From an uncultured Bacteroidales bacterium (lineage in GTDB: Bacteria > Bacteroidota > Bacteroidia > Bacteroidales > Muribaculaceae): DNA of 64,000 bases. A program made the translations under genes and the position numbers. Positions 39,799-48,835 of this stretch are shown here, in pieces. Each line of letters begins with the position of its first letter. Position 1 is the stretch's first letter. The notes under the pieces were generated by a model. That model did no database searches. It saw only the letters and a list, made by a program, of their open reading frames with translations, and had not been told where the DNA came from. The stretch lies in assembly GCA_947644715.1 (NCBI GenBank), contig CANSAP010000004.1:36674-100673 (forward strand), given 5' to 3'.

Positions 39799-41007
39799 AT
39801 GGCTACTATCAGAGTGATTTTCAGAGCCTCCTCACCTATTGCGACCACCGGCACACTGTTCTTTCGCATCATTCACAAACGGAAGGTGCGGATGATTAGC
39901 ACGCACCACAGAATCATGCGCACGGAATGGGACACTGAAGCTGCTGGGATAATCTATGCCGGCGAGCCGGAACGCGTTGAGTATCTGAAAGATGTGCAGC
40001 GCGACCTGAATGACGTGATGGCCCGTTTTCGTCTGATTACCTGTGACTTGGATTGCGCCGGGGCGGACTACTCGGTGGATGCCGTGATAGAACAATGCCG
40101 GCAGCGAAGCTTGGCCGGAGACTTCGTGGCCTTTGTACGTCAGCATATTTCGGAGCTCAGGCTCGCTGGCCGGGTGCAAGCCGCTAGGCATTATGCTACT
40201 GCGCTAAACAGTTTCATCAGATTCAATGGTGAAGCGGGGGTACCCTTCGAGGCAGTGGACGCCAATCTGATGACGCGCTACGAGTGTTATCTCAAGCAGA
40301 AGGGACTCTGTCCGAACAGCACTTCCTATTATATGCGGAATCTGCGAGCTGTCTATAATCATGCAGTGGAGCTGAAGCTGAGCAGCCAACGTCACCCATT
40401 TAAGAATGTTTATACCGGTGTAGCCAAGACGGCAAAGAGGGCGCTGAGTTTGGAGTCTATACGCGCGTTGCGCAATCTGGAGCTGAGGCATGACCCGCTC
40501 ACGCTGCTTGCCAGAGACCTGTTTTTGTTCAGCTTTTACACGCGGGGAATGGCTATTATTGATATGGCGTACCTCAGGAGGGGCAATCTGAAAAATGGGA
40601 GCTTAACCTATCTGCGACGCAAGACAGGCCAGTATCTAACGATGAAATGGGAGCCTCAGATGCAGGCGATTCTGAGTCGTCACACAGCCGCCGACTCTGA
40701 TTTCCTATTTCCCATGATTGATTCTCATAAGCCTGACTTCCGCAAACAGTATCTCAATTCTTACTGTAAATTGGTAAGACGCTTAAAGAAAATCGGGAAA
40801 ATGCTGGGGCTGAATGAACCTCTGACTTTCCATCGCAGCCGACACAGCTGGGCCTCCATTGCCCGCGATAATAATGTGCCTCTCTCGGTTATCTGTGAGG
40901 GAATGGGCCACGACTCCGAAAAGACAACTCGCATCTATCTCTCTTCGTTGGCCACTTCGGTAGTGGACAAAGCTAACCGAAGCTTAATCAGTCTTCTTGA
41001 GAAGTAA
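39799..41007 (+). CDS. Tyrosine site-specific recombinase (phage integrase family, Bacteroidetes type)
   Basis: Start at 39799 MATIRVIFRASSPIATTGTLFFRI; catalytic region FSFYTRGMAIIDMAYLRRGNL...LTFHRSRHSWASIARDNNVPLSVICEGMGHDSEKTTRIYLSSL. Confidence 0.93.
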   Translation: MATIRVIFRASSPIATTGTLFFRIIHKRKVRMISTHHRIMRTEWDTEAAGIIYAGEPERVEYLKDVQRDLNDVMARFRLITCDLDCAGADYSVDAVIEQCRQRSLAGDFVAFVRQHISELRLAGRVQAARHYATALNSFIRFNGEAGVPFEAVDANLMTRYECYLKQKGLCPNSTSYYMRNLRAVYNHAVELKLSSQRHPFKNVYTGVAKTAKRALSLESIRALRNLELRHDPLTLLARDLFLFSFYTRGMAIIDMAYLRRGNLKNGSLTYLRRKTGQYLTMKWEPQMQAILSRHTAADSDFLFPMIDSHKPDFRKQYLNSYCKLVRRLKKIGKMLGLNEPLTFHRSRHSWASIARDNNVPLSVICEGMGHDSEKTTRIYLSSLATSVVDKANRSLISLLEK

Positions 41008-41014
41008 TTCTTTC

Positions 41015-41042
41015 GCCGGGGAGGGGAAGTCCATCCCCCGGC
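41015..41042. terminator. GC-rich hairpin after the recombinase
   Basis: GCCGGGG (41015-41021) / CCCCGGC (41036-41042). Confidence 0.45.
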
Positions 41043-41068
41043 TCTACAAAAATTTATGCTTTTACGCA

Positions 41069-41092
41069 ATTCTCTATGTAAGAGAATTACAG
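41069..41092 (+). repeat. Left inverted repeat (IRL) of the invertible promoter
   Basis: ATTCTCTATGTAAGAGAATTACAG; exact reverse complement at 41271-41294. Confidence 0.92.
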
Positions 41093-41109
41093 CAAGTAAA
41101 ATTTGACTG

Positions 41110-41139
41110 CAAAGTTACGAAAATAATTCGAGAATACAA
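41110..41139 (-). promoter_or_regulatory. Promoter inside the invertible segment, currently facing leftward
   Basis: Minus strand ATTG (TTG 41139-41137)-N19-TAACTTTG (41117-41110), matching the Bacteroidetes -33/-7 consensus. Confidence 0.82.
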
Positions 41140-41270
41140 TATTATAGGCATCTGCCTGATTTATGAATCTGTACCAATGGTTGCACTTAAGCACACAATT
41201 GTTTTACAAAAGTGCATAATGGCGTTTTCTATTATGCTGGAACCCAATATATTATGCACTGTTTTTCCAA

Positions 41271-41294
41271 CTGTAATTCTCTTACATAGAGAAT
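41271..41294 (-). repeat. Right inverted repeat (IRR) of the invertible promoter
   Basis: CTGTAATTCTCTTACATAGAGAAT, perfect 24-bp reverse complement of IRL. Confidence 0.92.
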
Positions 41295-41499
41295 GCAAGC
41301 CAAGGTGATTTGTATAGCAGCAAACAAGCCTGTCAATCACTCGGATTGAGACAATGATATTGAGTGAGAAGTTTTTCGCAACCACCCGTAACTTTCAGTG
41401 CATCAGTATATTACATGCAACTGGAAGCGTCAGAGAATTGTCTGGACTTCAAAAAAAGGATGATATCCTGACGCTTTAACGTCTGCTTTTTAGACCACT

Positions 41500-42042
41500 A
41501 TGGAGGATGCCTCTCAACTCAAGCATTGGTTCGTGCTTCGTGATTTCAAGAAATGGAATGCGAAGGCTCCGGCCTATAAGGCGCTGCCTCAGCTCGGCAT
41601 CAGATGCTTCACTCCGATGCGATGGACAGTCAATATCCGCGGTAACAAACGGCAACGCGAATATCTCCCCGTAATTCAAAACCTGCTTTTTGCTTACGAC
41701 TCACGTGAGAGGCTTGACCCGATAATAGCCGCCGACAAATCTCTGCAATACCAGTACCGACGCGGAGGTGGCAGTGCTAATCCAATGACGGTTTCTGACA
41801 AAGATATGAACCGCTTCATTGAAGCTGTGAGCTGCGATGCCAATCCTGTTTTCTACACGGTTGAAGAACTAACCGACGATATGCTCGGACGAGAGATAAT
41901 CGTAACCGGAGGACCGCTTGACGGCTACGAAGGAACGTTGCTGAAAATGCAAGGCTCCAAAAAGAAGCGCCTCATCGTTAAAATCCCCGGATTAATGGCT
42001 GCCGCCGTTGAGGTTAATCCGGATTACATACAGTTCGTGTGA
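41500..42042 (+). CDS. upxY: UpxY-family NusG-like transcription antiterminator
   Basis: KHWFVLRDFKKWNAKAPAYKALPQLGIRCFTPMRWTVNIRGNKRQREYLPVIQNLLFAYDSRERLDPII...GPLDGYEGTLLKMQGSKKKRLIVKIPGLMAAAVEV; NGN- and KOW-like. Confidence 0.9.
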   Translation: MEDASQLKHWFVLRDFKKWNAKAPAYKALPQLGIRCFTPMRWTVNIRGNKRQREYLPVIQNLLFAYDSRERLDPIIAADKSLQYQYRRGGGSANPMTVSDKDMNRFIEAVSCDANPVFYTVEELTDDMLGREIIVTGGPLDGYEGTLLKMQGSKKKRLIVKIPGLMAAAVEVNPDYIQFV

Positions 42043-42058
42043 CAAGAGTGTGTCTCAC

Positions 42059-43342
42059 ATGCCGATACAAATGCTTCCCCGACTGACATTTACGAGTGTT
42101 CCCTCGGAACAGCTTGCAGACTTGGCGTATGCCCTTGATTGCTGTCTGAGTGCCTCATCAGGTATGAGTTCTGAACGGCACCGGCAAGTGGCTCAGGCAT
42201 GCAAGCTCAAAACTCAACAACTTCTTCGAGAGCTGCGTCACAGGCAAGCAAAGGAGGGAACAACCCCTCCCCTCGCCTACGCCGGTTGGATGCTGACCCG
42301 CAACGCCGAAGCGCTTGCCGGCATTTCTTGGGATGGCATCACAGCTGACTATCACAGCATTATGTGCTGCATCTGCGCCCTGCATATCAGCAACAACAAC
42401 AAGATTAAACGCCTGATTAGACCTTGGTTGGATTCTGCTGACCATAACTCAATCACCTACTTTGCGGCAGCCTGTCGATATTACTCTGCAATCAAGAATA
42501 TAACGGCTCGGCGCAAGGTTGTTAGGGAATTTGATCAATTCATTGCCGGACTCGATTATTCACAACTTACGGAAACAGAGCTTCTAAGGCTCCACTCTAT
42601 GAGTGCCCTTTGGCTGGAACGCCGCGAACTGAAAGGTTTGGAGCAAAATACCCGCACAGATTTTTTGCGGATAGCAAATGCTTTGCCCGCCTCCTCTCCG
42701 GCACGGTTGCTTCAGTTATCCGAAAACCTTGAGGCAGAAAATCGCGCCCGGTGCTTATCTCTAACCTGCTCTCAGCGACAGCCGTTAAAAGTCTTTGTTT
42801 CAGCACAGTATCCTGACGACGACTCATTAGCAGCGTACATCACCGCACTTACCGGCAAGCCCTCATATCACTCTCGGGAGATGCTGATTGGAATTGCTGA
42901 CTACCTCCAGACCTCCATCATCGAAAAGGGCAAAGCGGCCGACTACATAGCGGCAATCACAGCCATCCTGAACACAGGAATGCCACACTTCAATTATCCG
43001 AAGATAGCGAAGGGGCTGGAGCAAACTGTCAAGCAGCTGGCGAAATCGCATGCCAAGCCTCGCCTTGAGCTTGCGGCAGCCTACAACACTCTGTGGCAAC
43101 AAACCCTGAAGTCCGGCTACCTTAACCACTACGAACAAATAGTCAGACACTGCTATTTTACATTAGCCGGCAAACGCACCTACACCAACCTCGGCATAGA
43201 CACAAGCGACCCGGATTCCCTCCGGACCGCCCTCAACTTCCTGTCGGCCAACCGCGAAGCCCTATGGGTAATGAGCGACCAATACGACGTCGACACGCTC
43301 CTCCGCCGGTATTCACAAACAAGCCGTCACCCCAACTACTGA
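42059..43342 (+). CDS. Protein of unknown function in the upxZ position
   Basis: 427 aa (start 42059, MPIQMLPRLTFTSVPSEQ); helical, no motif I recognise; immediately downstream of upxY. Confidence 0.55.
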   Translation: MPIQMLPRLTFTSVPSEQLADLAYALDCCLSASSGMSSERHRQVAQACKLKTQQLLRELRHRQAKEGTTPPLAYAGWMLTRNAEALAGISWDGITADYHSIMCCICALHISNNNKIKRLIRPWLDSADHNSITYFAAACRYYSAIKNITARRKVVREFDQFIAGLDYSQLTETELLRLHSMSALWLERRELKGLEQNTRTDFLRIANALPASSPARLLQLSENLEAENRARCLSLTCSQRQPLKVFVSAQYPDDDSLAAYITALTGKPSYHSREMLIGIADYLQTSIIEKGKAADYIAAITAILNTGMPHFNYPKIAKGLEQTVKQLAKSHAKPRLELAAAYNTLWQQTLKSGYLNHYEQIVRHCYFTLAGKRTYTNLGIDTSDPDSLRTALNFLSANREALWVMSDQYDVDTLLRRYSQTSRHPNY

Positions 43343-43471
43343 CATACCCCTTTAGCGTATTCCTAACCGGAACGATTTCCCTGCATCAATTAGCGTAGTA
43401 CGGATAAAGCATAAATGTAGAATTGCCAATAAGCACATTGTCAAACAATCGCTGATTACCAAGACCAAAAA

Positions 43472-45001
43472 ATGTCCTCTAATAAGACAGTAGCAAAAAA
43501 TACGATAATACTGTATATACGTATGGTGGTCACAATGCTAATTGGCATGTGGACGTCGCGTATTGTGCTAAATGCACTTGGATTCACAGACCAAGGTCTA
43601 TATAATGTTGTTGGAGGTGTAGTTGGGTTCTCCTCTCTTATCACAGCATCCATTAGTGGTTCCATCACCCGCTTCATAACATATGAAATTGGAAGAGGCA
43701 ATATTACTAAGATTAACATAGCAGTTCAGAACGCTGTTTCAGTTCAATGGTTTTTAGCCGCTATAGTATTAATTATCGGAGAAACTTTGGGACTATGGTT
43801 TATCAACACCCAATTAGTTATCCCTGAAGGGAGACTATTTGCAGTTAATTGTGTTTATCAATTCTCAATTGCCAATATCGTAATTGTATTACTATCCAGT
43901 GCGCCTAACGCTCTCATCGTTGCCTATGAGAGAATGAATGTATTTGCTTTCGTTTCCATGGCCACAGCAGTAGGCTCATTTTGTATTAGTTTAATAATTG
44001 CTCATTGTTCTTTCGATCGCTTGATTTTCTACTCCTTTCTCCTCTCTTTTCAATCTTTAATTGTCCGAATATTCTACTACATCTATATAAAAAAAACATT
44101 TCCCGAATTGCGCCTCAAATTCGGATTTGACCGACAAATATTCAAACCAATCTTTGCCTTTGCCGGTTGGAATGCAATTGGAACGTCTTCCTCTATATTA
44201 CGTACGTCCGGCACAAGTGTATTATTAAATATCTTTGGCGGTCCGATGGCCAATACGATTAATGGAATAGCAAATCAGATAAATGCGCTTGCAACCATAT
44301 TAGTAAACGATTTCACCACAGCTTACTCTCCGCAAATTACCAAACGCTATGCGGCAGGAGAGTATCATAGCCTGATTACGTTTACTCATCAATGTGCCAA
44401 AATATCATATTCTTTAATAGCGTCCATTGCCATTCCGGTGCTATTCAATATGGAACCATTATTAATACTTTGGCTAAAAAAGATTCCACCGGGCACCTGC
44501 ATATTCGGACAATTAATAATTATTTATTCATTAATTGACGGATTATGCCGTCCCCTTATTTGCGCGAAAAGTGCAACCGGAGATATACGGAATTATCAGA
44601 TAATTGTAGGTGGGATATTAGTTCTGACATTACCATTGACTTACATCTTTTTGAAAATGGGTTTACCCTTGTATTTCTCTTACGTTTCAATGGTGATAAC
44701 AGCCGTTGGAGCTTTTATCGCACGAATGGTTATGCTTAAAAATTCCATACCATATTGGAGTTCGTTTGCATTTATAAAGAAAATTGTATTACGGTGCTTG
44801 TTAGCAACATTGGTATGCCTGATTGTTCCCGCAATATTACAGCAGACAATGCCAACTAACACCTATTCTATACTTGCACAGTTTGGTATCGGAGTCATGT
44901 GGTGTGCAGGTAGCCTGTTTCTAATTGCGATGAATCAACATGAACAAAAATTTGTTATTGAATTACTCAGGAAATTAAAGTCAAAAATTTTTAGACAATG
45001 A
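43472..45001 (+). CDS. Polysaccharide flippase (Wzx/MATE-like)
   Basis: 509 aa; TIILYIRMVVTMLIGMWTSRIVLNALGFTDQGLYNVVGGVVGFSSLITASISGSITRFITYEIGRGN; about 12-14 TM. Confidence 0.9.
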   Translation: MSSNKTVAKNTIILYIRMVVTMLIGMWTSRIVLNALGFTDQGLYNVVGGVVGFSSLITASISGSITRFITYEIGRGNITKINIAVQNAVSVQWFLAAIVLIIGETLGLWFINTQLVIPEGRLFAVNCVYQFSIANIVIVLLSSAPNALIVAYERMNVFAFVSMATAVGSFCISLIIAHCSFDRLIFYSFLLSFQSLIVRIFYYIYIKKTFPELRLKFGFDRQIFKPIFAFAGWNAIGTSSSILRTSGTSVLLNIFGGPMANTINGIANQINALATILVNDFTTAYSPQITKRYAAGEYHSLITFTHQCAKISYSLIASIAIPVLFNMEPLLILWLKKIPPGTCIFGQLIIIYSLIDGLCRPLICAKSATGDIRNYQIIVGGILVLTLPLTYIFLKMGLPLYFSYVSMVITAVGAFIARMVMLKNSIPYWSSFAFIKKIVLRCLLATLVCLIVPAILQQTMPTNTYSILAQFGIGVMWCAGSLFLIAMNQHEQKFVIELLRKLKSKIFRQ

Positions 45002-45945
45002 AGATTATTGCCTATCAAAATCCTGATTATACCACTTTACTACATAGTTCGTCAGGGGGAGCATTCACCCGGTTAGCTCAAAGTGTACTACATCAAGGGG
45101 GAATAGTTTACGGAGCTGCCTTTAATGCTGACTGGACAGTAACTCACAAAAGAGTGGATAACGAAGCTGACTTACGATTATTGCAAAGCAGCAAATACCT
45201 TTTCAGTGATTATTTGAGTTCAATCTCTTTGGTAATGGCTGACATGAGAAATGGAAAGAGGGTATTATTCAGTGGCACCCCATGCCAAGTAGCAGCTCTA
45301 CAAAAACGCATTGGGAAAAACGCAAATCTTTTACTGATTGAAGTAGCTTGTCACGGATCCCCTGAGCGAAAATATTGGGAGAAGTATCTTGAGAGTATAT
45401 GTAAAAAAACTCACCATCAAAAGGAAGACATAATAGAAGTAAATTTCCGTGACAAGCGTAATGGATGGGCTGCATACAACTTAACTATAAAATTTAAGGA
45501 CGGACAAGAATTTTCAGAGCGAGCCACAGACAACCTTTATATGAGAGCATTCCTTAAGAATTACACCTTGCGAAAGGCATGCTTCAAGTGTCCATTTAAG
45601 TATCCGTCCGGAAGTAAAGCGGATATCACATTAGGTGATTTTTGGGGTAACTATAAGATATTGCCGGATGTTGATGGGACATCAGGTATATCAATAGTAA
45701 TCTTCAACACCGAAAATGGGTTAAAAGAGATCGGACATTTAAGACCAAATTGGAAGGTTGATATTGAAAAGGCTATAGTATACAATCCTGCAATTACGGA
45801 ATGCGCTAAAAAGCCGGCATTATATAACGAATTTAGCACTGAATTCCAAAATTCAAACAGAGCCTTAAAAGTATTTTCAAAATATGTTGGAGACAGTCTA
45901 ATATTAAAACTGAAAAAATATACTCAGCGACTTCTTCATCTGTAA
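44998..45945 (+). CDS. Coenzyme F420 hydrogenase/dehydrogenase beta-subunit family protein
   Basis: SSGGAFTRLAQSVLHQGGIVYGAAFNADWTVTHKRVDNEADLRLLQSSKYLFSD...VLFSGTPCQVAALQKRIG...CFKCPFKYPSGSKADITLGDFWG. Confidence 0.85.
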   Translation: MKIIAYQNPDYTTLLHSSSGGAFTRLAQSVLHQGGIVYGAAFNADWTVTHKRVDNEADLRLLQSSKYLFSDYLSSISLVMADMRNGKRVLFSGTPCQVAALQKRIGKNANLLLIEVACHGSPERKYWEKYLESICKKTHHQKEDIIEVNFRDKRNGWAAYNLTIKFKDGQEFSERATDNLYMRAFLKNYTLRKACFKCPFKYPSGSKADITLGDFWGNYKILPDVDGTSGISIVIFNTENGLKEIGHLRPNWKVDIEKAIVYNPAITECAKKPALYNEFSTEFQNSNRALKVFSKYVGDSLILKLKKYTQRLLHL

Positions 45946-45969
45946 AAATCACAACGCAGGATTATTAGT

Positions 45970-47091
45970 ATGAAAATCGGAATACTGACGCATCCATTGG
46001 TAAACAACTATGGCGGAATATTGCAAAACTTCGCCTTGCAGTATGTGCTTGAACAACTGGGACATCAAGTTGCAACTGTAAATATTGACATTGATTACCA
46101 TTTACCCTTACTGAGGATGTGTGGCGGTTGGTTTAATAGGTTGCGAATGCATTATCTCAAAGGAATGAGGGTGCCATTGGCTTTCAATCCGAAGCCTTCA
46201 TCTGCCGAATTAGATATAATCAACCGGAACACTCTCGATTTTATACGCCGTAATATAAAGCTTACGGAAACCGTAACGCATTTCTATAATCTGCCGCTGC
46301 TGGATAAAAAATATAATTTTGATGCTTATGTGATTGGAAGCGACCAAGTGTGGAATCCTCAGCTCTGCCCATGGTATTTCGGCAGTTTTACCAACCGTAA
46401 TGATGTGAAATTTATTGCGTACGCTGCATCTTTCGGACATGATGAGTGGCGCATGAATCAGGATTTGACGGCACAATGCGCTGAATTAGCAAAAAAATTT
46501 AGTGCCATATCAGTCAGGGAGAAAAGTGCAGTAAGGTTATGTCAAGAGTATCTTGGAGTTGATGCAAAGCATGTAATTGACCCGACTCTTCTGCTATCAA
46601 AAGAAATATATCTAAAAAGAATTACAATTGCTGAAGAGAAGAATGTTCTATTTTCATACATTCTTGACCAAGATGATTGCAAGACATTAATTACAAAGAC
46701 AATATCGGAAAATAAAGGTCTCTCGGTTAGAACAAGCATGCCTAATGAAACATATTTGAGAGGACTGTCGAGAATTGAGAACTGCATTTATCCTTCGTTC
46801 AATCAATGGATTAACGGATTTAACAACGCAGAATTTGTGGTTACCGACTCTTTTCACGGCACAGTCTTTGCCATTCTCTTCAATGTTCCATTTGTGGCAA
46901 TCGGAAACCGGCAGAGAGGCATGACCCGGTTCAAGAGTCTACTGAAAACTTTTGGACTTGAAGATCGTTTGGTATCAAATCCGGAAGAAGCATACGCTAT
47001 TGCCAATAAACCGATAAATTATACTCCGGTAAACGAAATATTGACAACAGAGCGCCAGAAGGCTTTAGATTTTCTAAATAATATCTCATGA
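45970..47091 (+). CDS. Polysaccharide pyruvyl transferase family protein
   Basis: MKIGILTHPLVNNYGGILQNFALQYVLEQLGHQVATVN...AYVIGSDQVWNPQLCP...VTDSFHGTVFAILFNVPFVAIGN. Confidence 0.92.
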   Translation: MKIGILTHPLVNNYGGILQNFALQYVLEQLGHQVATVNIDIDYHLPLLRMCGGWFNRLRMHYLKGMRVPLAFNPKPSSAELDIINRNTLDFIRRNIKLTETVTHFYNLPLLDKKYNFDAYVIGSDQVWNPQLCPWYFGSFTNRNDVKFIAYAASFGHDEWRMNQDLTAQCAELAKKFSAISVREKSAVRLCQEYLGVDAKHVIDPTLLLSKEIYLKRITIAEEKNVLFSYILDQDDCKTLITKTISENKGLSVRTSMPNETYLRGLSRIENCIYPSFNQWINGFNNAEFVVTDSFHGTVFAILFNVPFVAIGNRQRGMTRFKSLLKTFGLEDRLVSNPEEAYAIANKPINYTPVNEILTTERQKALDFLNNIS

Positions 47092-48050
47092 AGTTGTCTA
47101 TCATCATTCCTGTCTACAACGTAGAAAAGTATCTTGACGAGTGTCTGCAATCGCTATTCTGTCAGAAACTCGAGGAAAGCGACTTTGAAATATTGCTGAT
47201 TGATGACGGGTCTACGGATAGCAGTCTTTCTATCGCAAATAATTGGTGCAAACAACATGGTAATATAAGAGTTTTCCAACAGGAAAATCAGGGTCAAGCG
47301 GTTGCACGCAATCTTGGTATTGATAATGCAGTTGGGGATTATCTTATGTTCGTTGACTCTGATGACTATCTCTTGCCTGAAAAGCTATCCACCCTACTTA
47401 CGCTTGCTCAGAACTACCAAGAATGCTCGATTATATTCAAATTACTACTAGAACAGCCCAATAGTACTACCCAAATTTCTCCAATATATGGAGTTGATTA
47501 CCATCACCTTTACAGTGGGCAAGAGGTTGCCCTGAGACACTTTGTTTTTGGAAGCATGTGCCGAGGAATATTTCCGCGCAAGGTTTTTACCGAACACAAT
47601 CTCCGCTTCAAGTCTGGATTCACTCACGAGGATGCCGAATTATGCTTCAGATTATATCCGAAGATGAAACAAGTGCTATTTGTGGATGAAGAGGTCTATT
47701 TCTATCGATTTAACGAGCAAAGCACTGACAGATCGACCAACATTGCCAAATTAAAAAGAAACATTGAATCGGATGCATTGGTGGTATCCAATATATTCAA
47801 GCATCTAAATTCTTACTCAGAGCCTATACAAAAGCGCTACAAAACCATTGCAAATTCTATAATGACCTCTTTCTTCTTGCGTGTCAAGAATAACGGTATT
47901 TGGACGAAAGAAGATTTCAACGAAAGAATCAATTGGCTCAGGAGTTTGAATGTTTACCCCATCAAGGGCGCAACGAATTCTTGGAAAACGTATTGTCTGT
48001 CAAAATTATTCAACATCAAACCTCTCTTGAAGTTATACATTTTCGGCTAA
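47088..48050 (+). CDS. Glycosyltransferase family 2
   Basis: MKLSIIIPVYNVEKYLDECLQSLFCQKLEESDFEILLIDDGSTDSS. Confidence 0.93.
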   Translation: MKLSIIIPVYNVEKYLDECLQSLFCQKLEESDFEILLIDDGSTDSSLSIANNWCKQHGNIRVFQQENQGQAVARNLGIDNAVGDYLMFVDSDDYLLPEKLSTLLTLAQNYQECSIIFKLLLEQPNSTTQISPIYGVDYHHLYSGQEVALRHFVFGSMCRGIFPRKVFTEHNLRFKSGFTHEDAELCFRLYPKMKQVLFVDEEVYFYRFNEQSTDRSTNIAKLKRNIESDALVVSNIFKHLNSYSEPIQKRYKTIANSIMTSFFLRVKNNGIWTKEDFNERINWLRSLNVYPIKGATNSWKTYCLSKLFNIKPLLKLYIFG

Positions 48051-48153
48051 ACAGAACCATTTTAGAGCCGCTATCTTATTCCACCACATAAACTACTTCA
48101 ATAATCATTGAATTTCAAGCAGGCCATCACGACGCCCACCCAAAAGAGCTATA

Positions 48154-48834
48154 ATGATTTCAAAGATTGCCGCAATATTAAAAAGTAGCCACACATTGTT
48201 AATATTGGCTTCCTTTTGCCACAACATGTTATTTTCCCCTTCATTAATAACATGTTATCTAAAGAAAAACAGAATTACAATTAAGGGTACTTTTCTGAGA
48301 GGTGTTAAAATAAAGGCTTCGCGAGGCGCTATAATACATATTGGTGAGAAGACGATAATGAGAAATTGTTCTTTGACTGCAGAAGGCGCAAACAGCAGAA
48401 TCTTCATTGAAGGAGGAGGCACCAATATTAAAAACAGTACGTTTGTGGCCGACCAAGAGAGTGGAGTCATAAGCATCGCTCATGGCTTCACAAGCGAAGG
48501 ATGTCATCTAAAGGCTCATGAAGGGAAAGTTATCACTGTCGGACATGACTGCATGTTTTCTTCTGACATCTATGCCTCGACAACAGATTTTCATTCGATA
48601 CTATCCATGGAAGATGATTCACGAATCAACCCGGCCAAGGATATCATTATTGGGAACCATGTTTGGTTCGGACGTAATGTCAGCGTAATGAAAGGGGTTA
48701 CGATATGCGATGACGTAATTGTGGGCATGAACAGCACTGTCTCAAAACCTTTGACACAGCCCCACTCAGTCTATGCCGGCACGCCTGCATGCAGAATCAA
48801 GACGCGTGTATCCTGGATTAGAAAAATGATATAA
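48154..48834 (+). CDS. Left-handed beta-helix acyltransferase
   Basis: DIIIGNHVWFGRNVSVMKGVTICDDVIVGMNSTVSKPLTQPHSVYAGTPACRIK. Confidence 0.88.
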   Translation: MISKIAAILKSSHTLLILASFCHNMLFSPSLITCYLKKNRITIKGTFLRGVKIKASRGAIIHIGEKTIMRNCSLTAEGANSRIFIEGGGTNIKNSTFVADQESGVISIAHGFTSEGCHLKAHEGKVITVGHDCMFSSDIYASTTDFHSILSMEDDSRINPAKDIIIGNHVWFGRNVSVMKGVTICDDVIVGMNSTVSKPLTQPHSVYAGTPACRIKTRVSWIRKMI

Positions 48835-48835
48835 C

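Noticed and set aside
41441-41453. Partial match TCTGGACTTC to the 15-bp dyad
   Set aside because: Only half of the motif is present; not counted as a site.
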